Below, piece after piece: positions 56,856 to 64,000 of a stretch of 64,000 bases of DNA. Positions within the stretch are counted from its first letter, which is position 1. Each line of letters starts with the position of its first letter. The stretch is from Rickettsia bellii RML369-C (GTDB taxonomy: Bacteria; Pseudomonadota; Alphaproteobacteria; Rickettsiales; Rickettsiaceae): contig NC_007940.1 in assembly GCF_000012385.1 (NCBI RefSeq), positions 1,426,001 through 1,490,000 of the forward strand, given 5' to 3'. Position numbers and translations under genes: made by a program. The notes below the pieces were generated by a model that had not been told where the DNA came from, searched no databases, and was given only the letters and a program-made list of their open reading frames with translations.

Positions 56856-57779
56856 TTATCTAGTAGGAACTTTTGGGGTTTCTACTTTTTTAAGTGCGGC
56901 AGCTTTCGGTTTTTTATTAATTCCTGCAAAATTCTTTTCTTGCTCTTTACGTAATTCTTCACCTATTTTTTTTGCAACTTCTCTACTACCTTTTAAAGCA
57001 CTTCTAGCTGGTTTTTTATCAAGACTTTTCTTACCTTTTGAAGTATCAACCTTTTCACTTTTATGAAAAGTTTTAGTTGCTGCTTTTTCTGATATTTTTA
57101 CAGTTCGTTTATCGCTTTTTAAAGTATTTTTAGTAGCTTGCTTTTCATTTCTAACACTTCCTAAATAATAAATTTTATTACTTTCTTGTTTAAACTGATT
57201 TTGATTTGGTATCGGTTTGCCTTTTAAATCTAAAAACTGATTATCCTTTTCTGCAGAAGCAGAAAATGATTTTAAAAACTCATTATTTTTCTTAATGGCA
57301 AATACTTTTCCATTTTTTTCAAGGATAGTTTCATCAAACTTAACACCCTCATCTAATATTACTTTTGCAAAATCACCTACCTCTCCAACTTTTTTACCAT
57401 TAATATCATAAGCATAAAGTTTTGTTTCATGAAAATCTAAATCGTCTAAAAAATTTTCTATTGATTTTTTATCTTTAGTAAAAGCACCTATAATTTGTTC
57501 TTCTTTTCGGACTGATTCTACTGGAAATATTTCATTTACAGTAATTTTTTCCGTACGTTTAATTATACCTAAAAAAGCTAGAACTTTTTTAAATTTACCT
57601 AAATCACGCTTTACTTCAATTTCTCGTTTTCTTTCTAGGTTTATTTTTTCTTTATGTTCTACTTCTCCTACGATTAAATGCCCATCTACAGCTTTGCCGT
57701 GTTCATCTTTAAAATGTAGTATTTTAGCGTTTTTTATTTGATTTAGTTCGGTTGTTTGTGGATGCTCTTTTTGTGTCAT
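56856..57779 (-). CDS. Lysine-rich hypothetical protein
   Basis: 307 residues. No signal peptide. The N-terminal 200 residues are mixed alpha/beta (HFKDEHGKAVDGHLIVGEVE, FLDDLDFHETKLYAYDINGK, VDGHL and VGEVGDF segments). The C-terminal 100 residues are strongly basic and low-complexity (KNTLKSDKRTVKISEKAATK, SALKGSREVAKKIGEELRKE). A Shine-Dalgarno GAGGGA precedes the ATG. Not recognised. It could be an effector or a nucleic-acid-binding protein; both are guesses. Confidence 0.55.
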   Translation of the reverse strand: MTQKEHPQTTELNQIKNAKILHFKDEHGKAVDGHLIVGEVEHKEKINLERKREIEVKRDLGKFKKVLAFLGIIKRTEKITVNEIFPVESVRKEEQIIGAFTKDKKSIENFLDDLDFHETKLYAYDINGKKVGEVGDFAKVILDEGVKFDETILEKNGKVFAIKKNNEFLKSFSASAEKDNQFLDLKGKPIPNQNQFKQESNKIYYLGSVRNEKQATKNTLKSDKRTVKISEKAATKTFHKSEKVDTSKGKKSLDKKPARSALKGSREVAKKIGEELRKEQEKNFAGINKKPKAAALKKVETPKVPTR

Positions 57780-57887
57780 AACTCCCTCTTAAAAATAAAA
57801 ATTAATTTATTTTAGTGTAATACACTTTTCAAGAAATTTCTAGCATTAGTTATTTCTTAATAGTTAATGTTTATTAAGAAATTTGGG

Positions 57888-58667
57888 TTATTGTGCTGTC
57901 CAGCCCCCATCTATCAAGAGTCCAGCTCCTGTTATAGATGATGCTTTTTCGTCACATAGAAATATTACTAAATCAGCTATTTCGCTTGCCTCCACGAATT
58001 TCTTTGTGGCTTGTGATTTTAATATTACGTCTTTTAAGGCTGATTCTTCGCTAATATGGCGAGCTTTTGCAGTATCTGCTATTTGGTTTTTTACAAGAGG
58101 AGTATTTACATAACCAGGGCAGATAGCATTAACGGTAATATTATTCTCAGCTACCTCTAAAGCAACAGTTTTAGTTAATCCAAGGATTCCGTGCTTTGCT
58201 GCCACATATGCGGATTTAAAAGGGGATGCAACGTATGCGTGAGCTGAAGCGATATTGACGATACGCCCAAAGCCGTTCTTTTTCATTATAGGAATAGCGT
58301 ATTTTGTAGTATAGAAAGATGCTATTAAATCTATACGCAAAATCTGTTCCCATTTATCTTCTGGAAACTCATCGATAGGGGCAACATGTTGAATGCCTGC
58401 GTTATTCACTAATATATCTATTTTTCCGAATTCTTTTACTATATTCTCAAACATAGATTTTATTTCACTCGGCTTTTCAAGATTTACTCCTTGATAAAAT
58501 ATTTCAGCTGCACCAAGCTTTTTTAATTCCATAGAAATTTTTTTCACTTCATCATCTTTTGCAAAACCATTAATAACTAATTTAGTACCAAGTTTTGCAA
58601 AATGCTTGGCTATTTCAAACCCAATACCACTTGTTGAACCGGTTATAACTACTACTTTATCTTTCAT
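57888..58667 (-). CDS. phbB: 3-hydroxybutyrate dehydrogenase-type SDR
   Basis: 259 residues. SDR fold: VVITGSTSGIGFEIAKHFAK, VNNAGIQHVAPIDEFP, NIASAHAYVASPFKSAYVAA (Ser and YxxxK active site), and AICPGYVNTPLVKNQIADTA, which is characteristic of D-beta-hydroxybutyrate dehydrogenases. It oxidises 3-hydroxybutyrate to acetoacetate with NAD. It remains intact although the PhaB-like reductase at 42808-43525 is dead. An inverted repeat follows upstream at 58720-58745. Confidence 0.86.
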   Translation of the reverse strand: MKDKVVVITGSTSGIGFEIAKHFAKLGTKLVINGFAKDDEVKKISMELKKLGAAEIFYQGVNLEKPSEIKSMFENIVKEFGKIDILVNNAGIQHVAPIDEFPEDKWEQILRIDLIASFYTTKYAIPIMKKNGFGRIVNIASAHAYVASPFKSAYVAAKHGILGLTKTVALEVAENNITVNAICPGYVNTPLVKNQIADTAKARHISEESALKDVILKSQATKKFVEASEIADLVIFLCDEKASSITGAGLLIDGGWTAQ

Positions 58668-58717
58668 TTTTACCTCCTGTTATGTTACTTCTAAAAAGAC
58701 TTGTATGCAGTGTTCGA

Positions 58718-58748
58718 TGTCATTCCCGCATAGGCGGGAATGACATCG
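58718..58748. repeat. Short perfect inverted repeat
   Basis: TGTCATTCCCGC and GCGGGAATGACA are reverse complements with a 4-5 nt loop, between the divergent phbB and zinc-finger genes. It is part of a dispersed repeat module; the following ACAACGCCACCACGGATGGC is typical of such elements. Confidence 0.75.
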
Positions 58749-58817
58749 GAGTCATACAACAACGCCACCACGGATGGCATGATAAGTATTAAATTGTCTT
58801 TTATTTAAAAGTAACTT

Positions 58818-59009
58818 ATGTTAGATGTTACTAAAAGAAAAATGTGTAAATCTATGGAAATTGTTAATAGTGTTGATGCATCTGTATCTTGCTGCGGTAA
58901 AGAGCCGCCTTATGATCATCCAAGAGTTTATCTAGAAATTGATAAAGAAAAAAAAGAAGTTAGCTGCCTTTATTGTAGTAAGAAATTTAGATTAATAGAA
59001 CCAAAATGA
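58818..59009 (+). CDS. Small zinc-finger protein (NDUFS6/zf-CHCC type)
   Basis: 63 residues. Motif: CCGKEPPYDHPRVYLEID and SCLYCSKKFRL gives C-x(n)-H-x(n)-C-x2-C, the zf-CHCC pattern. In mitochondria and alphaproteobacteria this is the NDUFS6 accessory subunit of complex I. Starts at residue 9 or 13 are possible. It overlaps mutL by four bases. Confidence 0.8.
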   Translation: MLDVTKRKMCKSMEIVNSVDASVSCCGKEPPYDHPRVYLEIDKEKKEVSCLYCSKKFRLIEPK

Positions 59010-60841
59010 CTATAAAGCTTCTTTCAGAAAGTACTATCAACCGCATTGCTGCCGGCGAAGTTATAGAGCGTCCCGCATCGGTTGTAAAGGAATTGGTTGA
59101 AAATGCCGTTGATGCAGGTAGTACCAAAATTGACATTATCTTAGAGCGTGCCGGCAAAAATCTAATCATCATTTCCGATGATGGCGTCGGTATGACGGAT
59201 AAGGAGCTAGAGATTGCCGTTGAGCGTCATACTACTTCTAAACTTGATGAGACCGATTTCCTAAATATACATACTTTCGGTTTTAGGGGCGAGGCATTAC
59301 CATCTATTGCTGCTATTAGCAAAATGCTGATTACTTCTAAAAAACGTGATAATCAAAAAGCTTTTCAGATTAAGTTAATCGGTGGTGATGAGAAACAAAT
59401 TGCTCCAGCTATCCATAATGAAGGTACTAAAATTGAGATAAGAGATTTATTTTTTGCTACGCCCGCACGTCTGAAATTTTTAAGAACTGATAAAACCGAG
59501 CTTGCAGCTACTGTAGATGTGGTTAAAAAGATTGCACTCGCACATCCTGAAATATCATTTAGCCTAACACATGATGGTAAAACCTTGCTAAAGCTTAAAG
59601 GACAAAATAAGGACGCCGAAAACAACTTAAAACAAAGAATAATTGACGTAATAGGGGAGGATTTTATAAAAAATGCCTCTTATATAGATTTTAAATCCCC
59701 TGATTTCTCTATTTATGGCTATACGAGCATCCCAACATATAATAGAGCATCTAGCGAAGATCAGTTTTTATTCATCAATAACAGACCGGTAAAAGATAAA
59801 TTGCTGCAAGTAGCTCTAAGGGTAGCATATCAAGATTATATGCCGCGTGATCGCTACCCGCTATGTGCCATATTCTTGCAAATCGATCCACAACTTGTTG
59901 ACGTAAATGTCCATCCGGCAAAAGCTGAAGTTAGGTTTCATGATCCAAATTATGTGCGAAATTTACTTATAGATTCAATCAAAAATGCCTTGTCGAATAA
60001 AAGTCATATCGCATCAACTACTATCGCATCTAGTGCTATTGAATTATTTAAAAACCCATTCGTTAATAAAGAACCAGCTATAAGTAAACCCTTAAACGTG
60101 AATAGTAAACCTAGCGAATATCGACCTGCTACGTCACCTACTGTGCCTAAATATACGCCAAATAATAGCTGCCAAAAATTAATAGATACACTACCACATG
60201 CTAGAATCGAGCAGGAAGTAGAACAGCGTATCCAAAACGAACCACAAAAATCTTCGCAATATAGGCTGGGAGCTGCTAAAGCACAGCTTCATACTACTTA
60301 TGTCATTTCACAGACGGAAGATAGTATAGTAATTACTGACCAGCATGCAGCACATGAGCGTCTTGGATATGAAAAAATCAAGAATTATATTAAGAATGAA
60401 GAGCTGATAAAACAGCGTTTACTTATCCCTGAAATAGTGGAGTTACCGGACGAAAAAAGAGCAGATATTTTATATGAGAACAAAGATAAATTATCTAAAT
60501 TAGGCTTAAGCTTAGAAAAATTCGGCGAAAAATCTATCATAGTAACCGAAATTCCCAATATTCTTGGTGATATAAACGTACAAAAGCTAATTCAAGATTT
60601 AGCTGACCATTTAGCAGAATGCGGGGAAAATATAGCCTTGACTGAGTTAATTGAGCATGTTACCGAGACCTATGCTTGCCACTACTCTATCCGAGCAGGA
60701 CGAAAATTATCAGCCGATGAAATGAACGCACTACTCCGCCAAATGGAAAACACGCCATTTTCAGGACAGTGCAACCACGGCAGACCTACCTATATTGAAC
60801 TTAAGCTTAAAGATATCGAACGTTTATTTGGTAGAAAATAA
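59006..60841 (+). CDS. mutL: DNA mismatch repair protein MutL
   Basis: 611 residues. GHKL ATPase: IAAGEVIERPASVVKELVEN, DDGVGMTDKELEIAVERHTT, TFGFRGEALPSIAAI, and FINNRPVKDKLLQVAL. The C-terminal half contains DQHAAHERLGYE, the DQHA(X)2E(X)4E metal-binding motif of endonuclease-active MutL, plus ACHYSIRAGRKL and GQCNHGRPTY. So this MutL likely nicks DNA itself, as in bacteria lacking MutH. It is downstream of the zinc-finger gene. Confidence 0.95.
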   Translation: MTIKLLSESTINRIAAGEVIERPASVVKELVENAVDAGSTKIDIILERAGKNLIIISDDGVGMTDKELEIAVERHTTSKLDETDFLNIHTFGFRGEALPSIAAISKMLITSKKRDNQKAFQIKLIGGDEKQIAPAIHNEGTKIEIRDLFFATPARLKFLRTDKTELAATVDVVKKIALAHPEISFSLTHDGKTLLKLKGQNKDAENNLKQRIIDVIGEDFIKNASYIDFKSPDFSIYGYTSIPTYNRASSEDQFLFINNRPVKDKLLQVALRVAYQDYMPRDRYPLCAIFLQIDPQLVDVNVHPAKAEVRFHDPNYVRNLLIDSIKNALSNKSHIASTTIASSAIELFKNPFVNKEPAISKPLNVNSKPSEYRPATSPTVPKYTPNNSCQKLIDTLPHARIEQEVEQRIQNEPQKSSQYRLGAAKAQLHTTYVISQTEDSIVITDQHAAHERLGYEKIKNYIKNEELIKQRLLIPEIVELPDEKRADILYENKDKLSKLGLSLEKFGEKSIIVTEIPNILGDINVQKLIQDLADHLAECGENIALTELIEHVTETYACHYSIRAGRKLSADEMNALLRQMENTPFSGQCNHGRPTYIELKLKDIERLFGRK

Positions 60842-61026
60842 ATAACCTTATTGCGTGGATCGACAAACGTCTTCAGCGTCACCCCGTGGCGGCATTGTTG
60901 CGTAGGCGGGAATCCAGCATAAAGCAAGATACCTAAGCTTTTAATAGTAAGTTGTAACTGTTTAGATAGTTTCTTAAGTTGCCTTTGAGCATTAGGTGCA
61001 AGCTCAATTTTATATTCAGAACGCAT
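60790..61026 (-). pseudogene. RelE-type toxin, C-terminus replaced by a repeat
   Basis: From the ATG at 61026 the protein begins MRSEYKIELAPNAQRQLKKL and continues SKQLQLTI, a RelE/ParE N-terminus. From about 60945 the coding frame runs into dispersed repeat sequence (the GGCATTGTTGCGTAGGCGGG module), giving a non-native tail. The toxin is therefore truncated and probably inactive. It overlaps mutL's 3' end on the opposite strand. Confidence 0.75.
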
Positions 61027-61036
61027 AGCTATAGCT

Positions 61037-61288
61037 TTATAATATTTCTTTTTTAAATTCATCTAAAGAAATAGTACCCTTTAACTTTGCCTCTTTAACA
61101 GCTTCTTTGGCTTCCTCTATATCTAATTTATTTTCAATCATTTCTATTAATTTTAAGTCTTCTATAGGTATTACTGCGGCTAAGTCTTTACCTCGACGGC
61201 TTAAAACTATTCTTTCTTTTCCATAGCTACTACGATTTATTATTTCTGAAAAATGCTTTCTAGCAACCGAGGTAGTTATGTTTGACAT
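61037..61288 (-). CDS. Phd/YefM-family antitoxin
   Basis: 83 residues from the ATG at 61288; an upstream ATG at 61324 adds 12 atypical residues. SNITTSVARKHFSEIINRSS, YGKERIVLSRRGKDLAAVIP and IEDLKLIEMIE form the Phd DNA-binding domain, with a Glu/Lys-rich tail (LDIEEAKEAVKEAKLKGTIS). The partner toxin gene 10 bases downstream is truncated. Confidence 0.84.
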   Translation of the reverse strand: MSNITTSVARKHFSEIINRSSYGKERIVLSRRGKDLAAVIPIEDLKLIEMIENKLDIEEAKEAVKEAKLKGTISLDEFKKEIL

Positions 61289-61408
61289 ATAAATCAATTT
61301 GTTATTTATAACCATATTGTACAATTCGTACTAATATTTGTCAAGGCTATTGTAAGTTACGCTTATATAAAGGGGGCTATTTTGTATAACAAAGTCTACA
61401 AAATCAGA

Positions 61409-61436
61409 TTGACTTATTTAAAGTTTTGCCTAGAAT
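61409..61436 (+). promoter_or_regulatory. Sigma-70-like promoter of RNA leader copy C
   Basis: TTGACT at 61409-61414, 16-nt spacer, TAGAAT at 61431-61436, matching copy A exactly in both boxes and spacing. Confidence 0.74.
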
Positions 61437-61442
61437 CTTTTT

Positions 61443-61654
61443 GAAGCAGCTAAAGGCTGCTTTGGGGTGTCGAAACCTCACGCCAATATGGTTGTATCTA
61501 CCATAAACGATACGCCCTCAACTTTATTAGGGTTGGGGTGATAATAGCGTATGTCCAGGGTTTAAGGTGTAAATCTTAAACCTAAAGGCTATTATAGACT
61601 GTTATTGGCGGTTTTTCGAACTCCCCAACCACCATAAAATATTTTGTGGTGGTT
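61443..61654 (+). ncRNA. Structured RNA leader, copy C
   Basis: Numbers are 61000-plus. Hairpin AAGCAGC 444-450 with GCTGCTT 456-462; GGGGT 464-468 with ACCTC 475-479; ATGGT 488-492 with ACCAT 500-504. Arm 1 is CCCTCAAC 515-522, arm 2 GGTTGGGG 531-538, arm 3 CCCCAACC 623-630. ATAATAG 541-547 pairs with CTATTAT 589-595, and GGTTTAAG 559-566 with CTTAAACC 575-582. A final hairpin pairs AACCACCA 627-634 with TGGTGGTT 647-654 and overlaps arm 3. The first hairpin differs from AAATAGC in copy A by two compensated pairs. It precedes the gene at 61693. Confidence 0.8.
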
Positions 61655-61692
61655 AACACTTAAATAATTTAAGCTAGGAGAACTAAGCCGTT

Positions 61693-62109
61693 ATGAACAA
61701 TATTGTAGAAAAAAGAGTAACCCTCATTGAGCCATATTTAGATTTTATCATTAGAAATGAAGAATTAATGCGTGAAATTTATCCAAATGGCTTGGATAGG
61801 GATTTAATGATAGAATTTATTTTAGCTAAGAAACCTTATAAATCTTATGCTTATTATACTCTAATTCGTAGTTTATTCAAATCGCCATGCAATAAAATTA
61901 TACTTATAATTGATAAGCAACTTTTAAAATCTTTCTTAGGTTTATTCCGCTCTATTATCTTTGGTACTTTATCATATCTCAAGTTAATTAAAATTTTCAT
62001 CTATGATGAGAATGACTTTGCTCTAGATATAAAAGCCTTAAAAAGCAATGAAAATTACTTCTGGTCTTATAAAATTAATTACTTTAAAAAGCTGATTAAT
62101 GGAGAGTGA
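61693..62109 (+). CDS. Small unknown protein behind structured RNA leader (copy C)
   Basis: 138 residues, ATG at 61693 with a GGAG about 12 nt upstream. VEKRVTLIEPYLDFIIRNEE, FILAKKPYKSYAYYTLIRSL, CNKIILIIDKQLLKSFLGLF, YLKLIKIFIYDENDFALDIK. Alpha/beta pattern, no membrane segment certain, no known domain recognised. Its RNA leader is homologous to those of copies A and B, but the protein is not obviously homologous to theirs. A short C-terminal match (FIYDENDF with IIIKNDF) is too weak to claim. Confidence 0.6.
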   Translation: MNNIVEKRVTLIEPYLDFIIRNEELMREIYPNGLDRDLMIEFILAKKPYKSYAYYTLIRSLFKSPCNKIILIIDKQLLKSFLGLFRSIIFGTLSYLKLIKIFIYDENDFALDIKALKSNENYFWSYKINYFKKLINGE

Positions 62110-62114
62110 TTAGT

Positions 62115-62255
62115 TTTGCCTGCATGGATCGAGAGGCATCATAAGCTATGCGACTGTAAGGAGCGTGGCAATCCAGAAAAAATAATAAAAAATGCTATAA
62201 ATTAGCATTTTTTATACTTCCTTACTTCGTAATTTCCTCGCAATGACGTTCCAAA
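62115..62255. repeat. Dispersed intergenic repeat before sdhB
   Basis: CCTGCATGGATCGAGAGGCA, GAGCGTGGCAATCCAGAAAA and CCTCGCAATGACG modules, as near 49205-49400. Non-coding, between convergent genes. Confidence 0.7.
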
Positions 62256-62261
62256 CGAAAA

Positions 62262-63047
62262 TCACACTCCGTGCCGTTCAGCAATTAGACCTTTTATCTC
62301 AGAAATAGCCTTAGCAGGATTTAGACCTTTCGGACAGGTTTTAGTACAATTCATGATCGTATGACATCTATAGAGCTTGAATGGATCTTCTAAAGCCTCT
62401 AGACGCTCGCCTGTATGATCATCACGTGAGTCGGCAATCCATCTATATGCCTGAAGTAAAATTGCAGGACCTAAATATTTATCACCATTCCACCAATAGC
62501 TAGGGCAAGAAGTAGAACAGCACGCACATAATATGCATTCATATAATCCGTCAAGCTTCTCTCGATCTTTAATCGACTGCAATCTTTCAGCATTGGATGG
62601 AGCTGGGCTATCGGTTTTAAGCCATGGTTCTATAGATTCATATTGTGCATAAAAATGAGACATATCCGGCACTAAATCTTTTACCACTTTCATATGAGGA
62701 AGTGGATAGATCTTAATATCGCCTGAAATTTCTTCTATAGGCTTAATACATGCTAAAGTATTCGTGCCGTCAATATTCATTGCACAACTACCACAAATTC
62801 CCTCACGACAAGAACGTCTAAAAGTTACAGTAGAATCAATTTCGTTTTTGATTTTAATTAAAGCATCTAAAACCATCGGACCAGTTTTGCTTAAATCTAT
62901 TTCAAAACTATCAATAGTAGGATTCTCATCAAGGTCAGGATCATATCTATAAATTTTTATTTTTCTAAGATTAGATACATCACCTTTTGCTTTATGTTCT
63001 TTACCTTTTTTTACAACTGAATTTGGCGGTAGCCTTAACTCTGCCAT
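62262..63047 (-). CDS. sdhB: Succinate dehydrogenase iron-sulfur subunit
   Basis: 261 residues. It carries electrons from SdhA flavin to the quinone site in complex II on the inner membrane. Clusters: [15 protein letters not shown] (2Fe-2S), [20 protein letters not shown] (4Fe-4S), and [20 protein letters not shown] (3Fe-4S). N-terminal [20 protein letters not shown] and [15 protein letters not shown] are typical of the family. Full length. No other sdh genes are in the window. Confidence 0.96.
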
Positions 63048-63060
63048 ACTATATACTCTT

Positions 63061-63699
63061 CTAAAATTTGACGAAATAATTAGCTAATTCATAATCTTTC
63101 ATACCATCAACAAAATCTTTAATTTTAATTGAATGTTATTACCGGGGTGCTTAATTGAATCTTTAGGAATTGTTTTGCTTAAAGAACCATTACCACCTTT
63201 TCTCTGAATTATGATATAATTACCTATAATAATATTACCTTTATTTGTAAAAATAATATCATAATTTAAAGATTTGAGAATATCTTTCATTGTATTCTAA
63301 TAAATCAAGAATAAATAAATATACGAAGATCAACTTCAAAAAGAGCAAGGCATCTTGAAGCTGATAACCGCAGCGTACATATTAGTACGTGAGGATTATC
63401 AGCAAGAGATAACGTAGCCAATTTTTGAAGTTCATCGAGTATATAAGTTGATTATATGCGACTGCTTGTTTGTATGCTTTAATACTTATATCTATATTAT
63501 GACCACAACTAAAACCTATTTTAACATCAGATTTTTCTGCGTACATGCCGGTATTAATAGCATGTAAAAAACTACCTTTTATTCCAAAAATACCTCTAAC
63601 TTTATCAATTATGTCAGAATGATTAACGATACTATTCTTAAAAAGCAGTTCAGCATCTTTACCTATATACGCATTTCTATTACTCACTAATTGAGTCAT
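63061..63699 (-). pseudogene. Type II restriction endonuclease pseudogene, split by an RPE and a frameshift
   Basis: The first part, from the ATG at 63699, encodes MTQLVSNRNAYIGKDAELLF, VRGIFGIKGSFLHAINTGMY, AEKSDVKIGFSCGHNIDISI, KAYK, which looks like a PD-(D/E)XK-type restriction enzyme N-terminus. An RPE (63320-63445) then brings a stop at 63382. The tail continues at 63290 as LNYDIIFTNKGNIIIGNYII, shifts frame near 63115, and ends [17 protein letters not shown] at the TAG at 63061-63063. It is the restriction partner of the overlapping DNA methyltransferase. Confidence 0.75.
63320..63445. repeat. RPE inserted in the restriction endonuclease gene
   Basis: Arms ATACGAAGATCAACTTCAAA and TTTTTGAAGTTCATCGAGTA are near reverse complements, with an interior CAGCGTACATATTAGTACGT and GAGATAACGTAGCC typical of the RPE at 49736-49863. 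Confidence 0.85.
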
Positions 63700-64000
63700 A
63701 AATATTTGCTACTATTTGTGGAATTACTGCATTACCTAGTTGTCTATAGCCTTTTAAACCATTTGCAACGTAATGATCTTTAGGGAAACCCATTAAAGAT
63801 TTACATTCATTAATTGATAATCTTCTTACTCTATCATTTACATAATATAGACCTGTTCTAGCACCACCGCCAAAAGCTGATAAAGTAATAGAATGACCTA
63901 AAGGGCTGTAAATCCTTTCACCTTGACCACCTTTATTAACTTGTCCTATTCTAATTGGTTTTAACTGCTTCTCAACAGAATTAGCATTTAAAACAATATC
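63680..64000 (-). CDS. DNA (cytosine-5)-methyltransferase, C-terminal 106 residues (runs off the window)
   Basis: Minus-strand frame from the window edge to the TAA at 63680-63682. Contains GQVNKGGQGERIYSPLGHSI, TLSAFGGGARTGLYYVNDRV, RRLSINECKSLMGFPKDHYV, GYRQLGNAVIPQIVANIY, which are motifs VIII-X of C5 methyltransferases, including the GNAV motif. Catalytic motif IV lies outside the window. It overlaps the endonuclease gene start by 20 bases, an arrangement typical of a type II restriction-modification operon. Confidence 0.88.
   Translation of the reverse strand, partial: DIVLNANSVEKQLKPIRIGQVNKGGQGERIYSPLGHSITLSAFGGGARTGLYYVNDRVRRLSINECKSLMGFPKDHYVANGLKGYRQLGNAVIPQIVANIYDSISE

Noticed and set aside
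61488..61540. Short leader ORF in RNA copy C (ATG at 61488 to TGA, 17 codons) and a similar one in copy B (ATG at 49494, 26 codons), as in amino-acid attenuators
   Set aside because: In copy A the corresponding position (936 minus, a GTG) reaches a stop after six codons, and the peptides share no residue pattern, so I treat the RNA as structural and not as a leader-peptide attenuator.
1..64000. CRISPR array or cas genes, prophage structural genes
   Set aside because: No regularly spaced direct repeats and no recognisable Cas, capsid, portal or terminase proteins were seen; the repeats present are palindromic and dispersed.

Overview
This window is from a Rickettsia chromosome. The evidence is low GC, a non-mitochondrial-type ATP/ADP translocase (tlc), a GlpT-type transporter, the 5' end of the Rickettsia typing gene gltA, many decaying genes, and Rickettsia palindromic elements (RPEs) both between and inside genes. 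The gltA N-terminus looks to me more like an early-branching (R. bellii-type) sequence than a typhus or spotted fever one. That is a recollection, not a database result.

Layout. 1-2.5 kb: the gltA 5' end, a small unknown gene behind a structured RNA leader, orphan antitoxins and a broken IS110 transposase. 2.5-16 kb: envelope genes (mlaC, mlaA, mlaE, mlaF, lpxJ-like, waaA, kdsA) with aatA, prs, alr, csaA and secG. 16-32.7 kb: housekeeping genes on the minus strand (ettA, parB-parA-rsmG-mnmG, ndk, glpT, tlc, prmA, Sua5/TsaC, glyS-glyQ, tig), interrupted by an antitoxin/vapC pair whose toxin is frameshifted. 33-45.6 kb: an accessory block with a frameshifted NACHT plus HEAT-like repeat gene, an Rpn-type nuclease, a DUF2748-like protein with a QELGH motif, a TPR protein sharing its C-terminal domain with the NACHT protein, a dead phaB, and a 703-residue protein with a SopB/IpgD-type CX5R phosphatase motif. 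46-54 kb: clpB, two toxin-antitoxin pairs, a second RNA leader, a methyltransferase with an in-frame stop, tRNA-Arg(UCU), tRNA-Thr(UGU), rpsP, rpmG and hemF. 54-64 kb: a proP-like transporter, decaying hypothetical genes, a 3-hydroxybutyrate dehydrogenase, mutL, a toxin-antitoxin remnant, a third RNA leader with its gene, sdhB, and a restriction-modification locus whose endonuclease gene is broken.

The most notable signal is a roughly 240-nt non-coding element present three times (about 780-1016 minus, 49412-49663 plus, 61409-61654 plus). Each copy has the same promoter (TTGACT, 16 nt, TAGAAT or TATAAA), then helices supported by compensatory changes. Four arms follow that can pair 1:2, 2:3 or 3:4, as in an attenuator, and then a small ORF. 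Two of the ORFs are homologous; the third is not obviously related. Each copy lies next to toxin-antitoxin genes. I did not recognise this RNA.

Genes work together mainly in envelope maintenance: Mla phospholipid transport, Kdo synthesis and transfer, and lipid A acylation. Others support host-metabolite import (Tlc, GlpT, ProP) and chromosome partition. The accessory blocks are rich in toxin-antitoxin modules, candidate effectors and repeat elements, many in decay.
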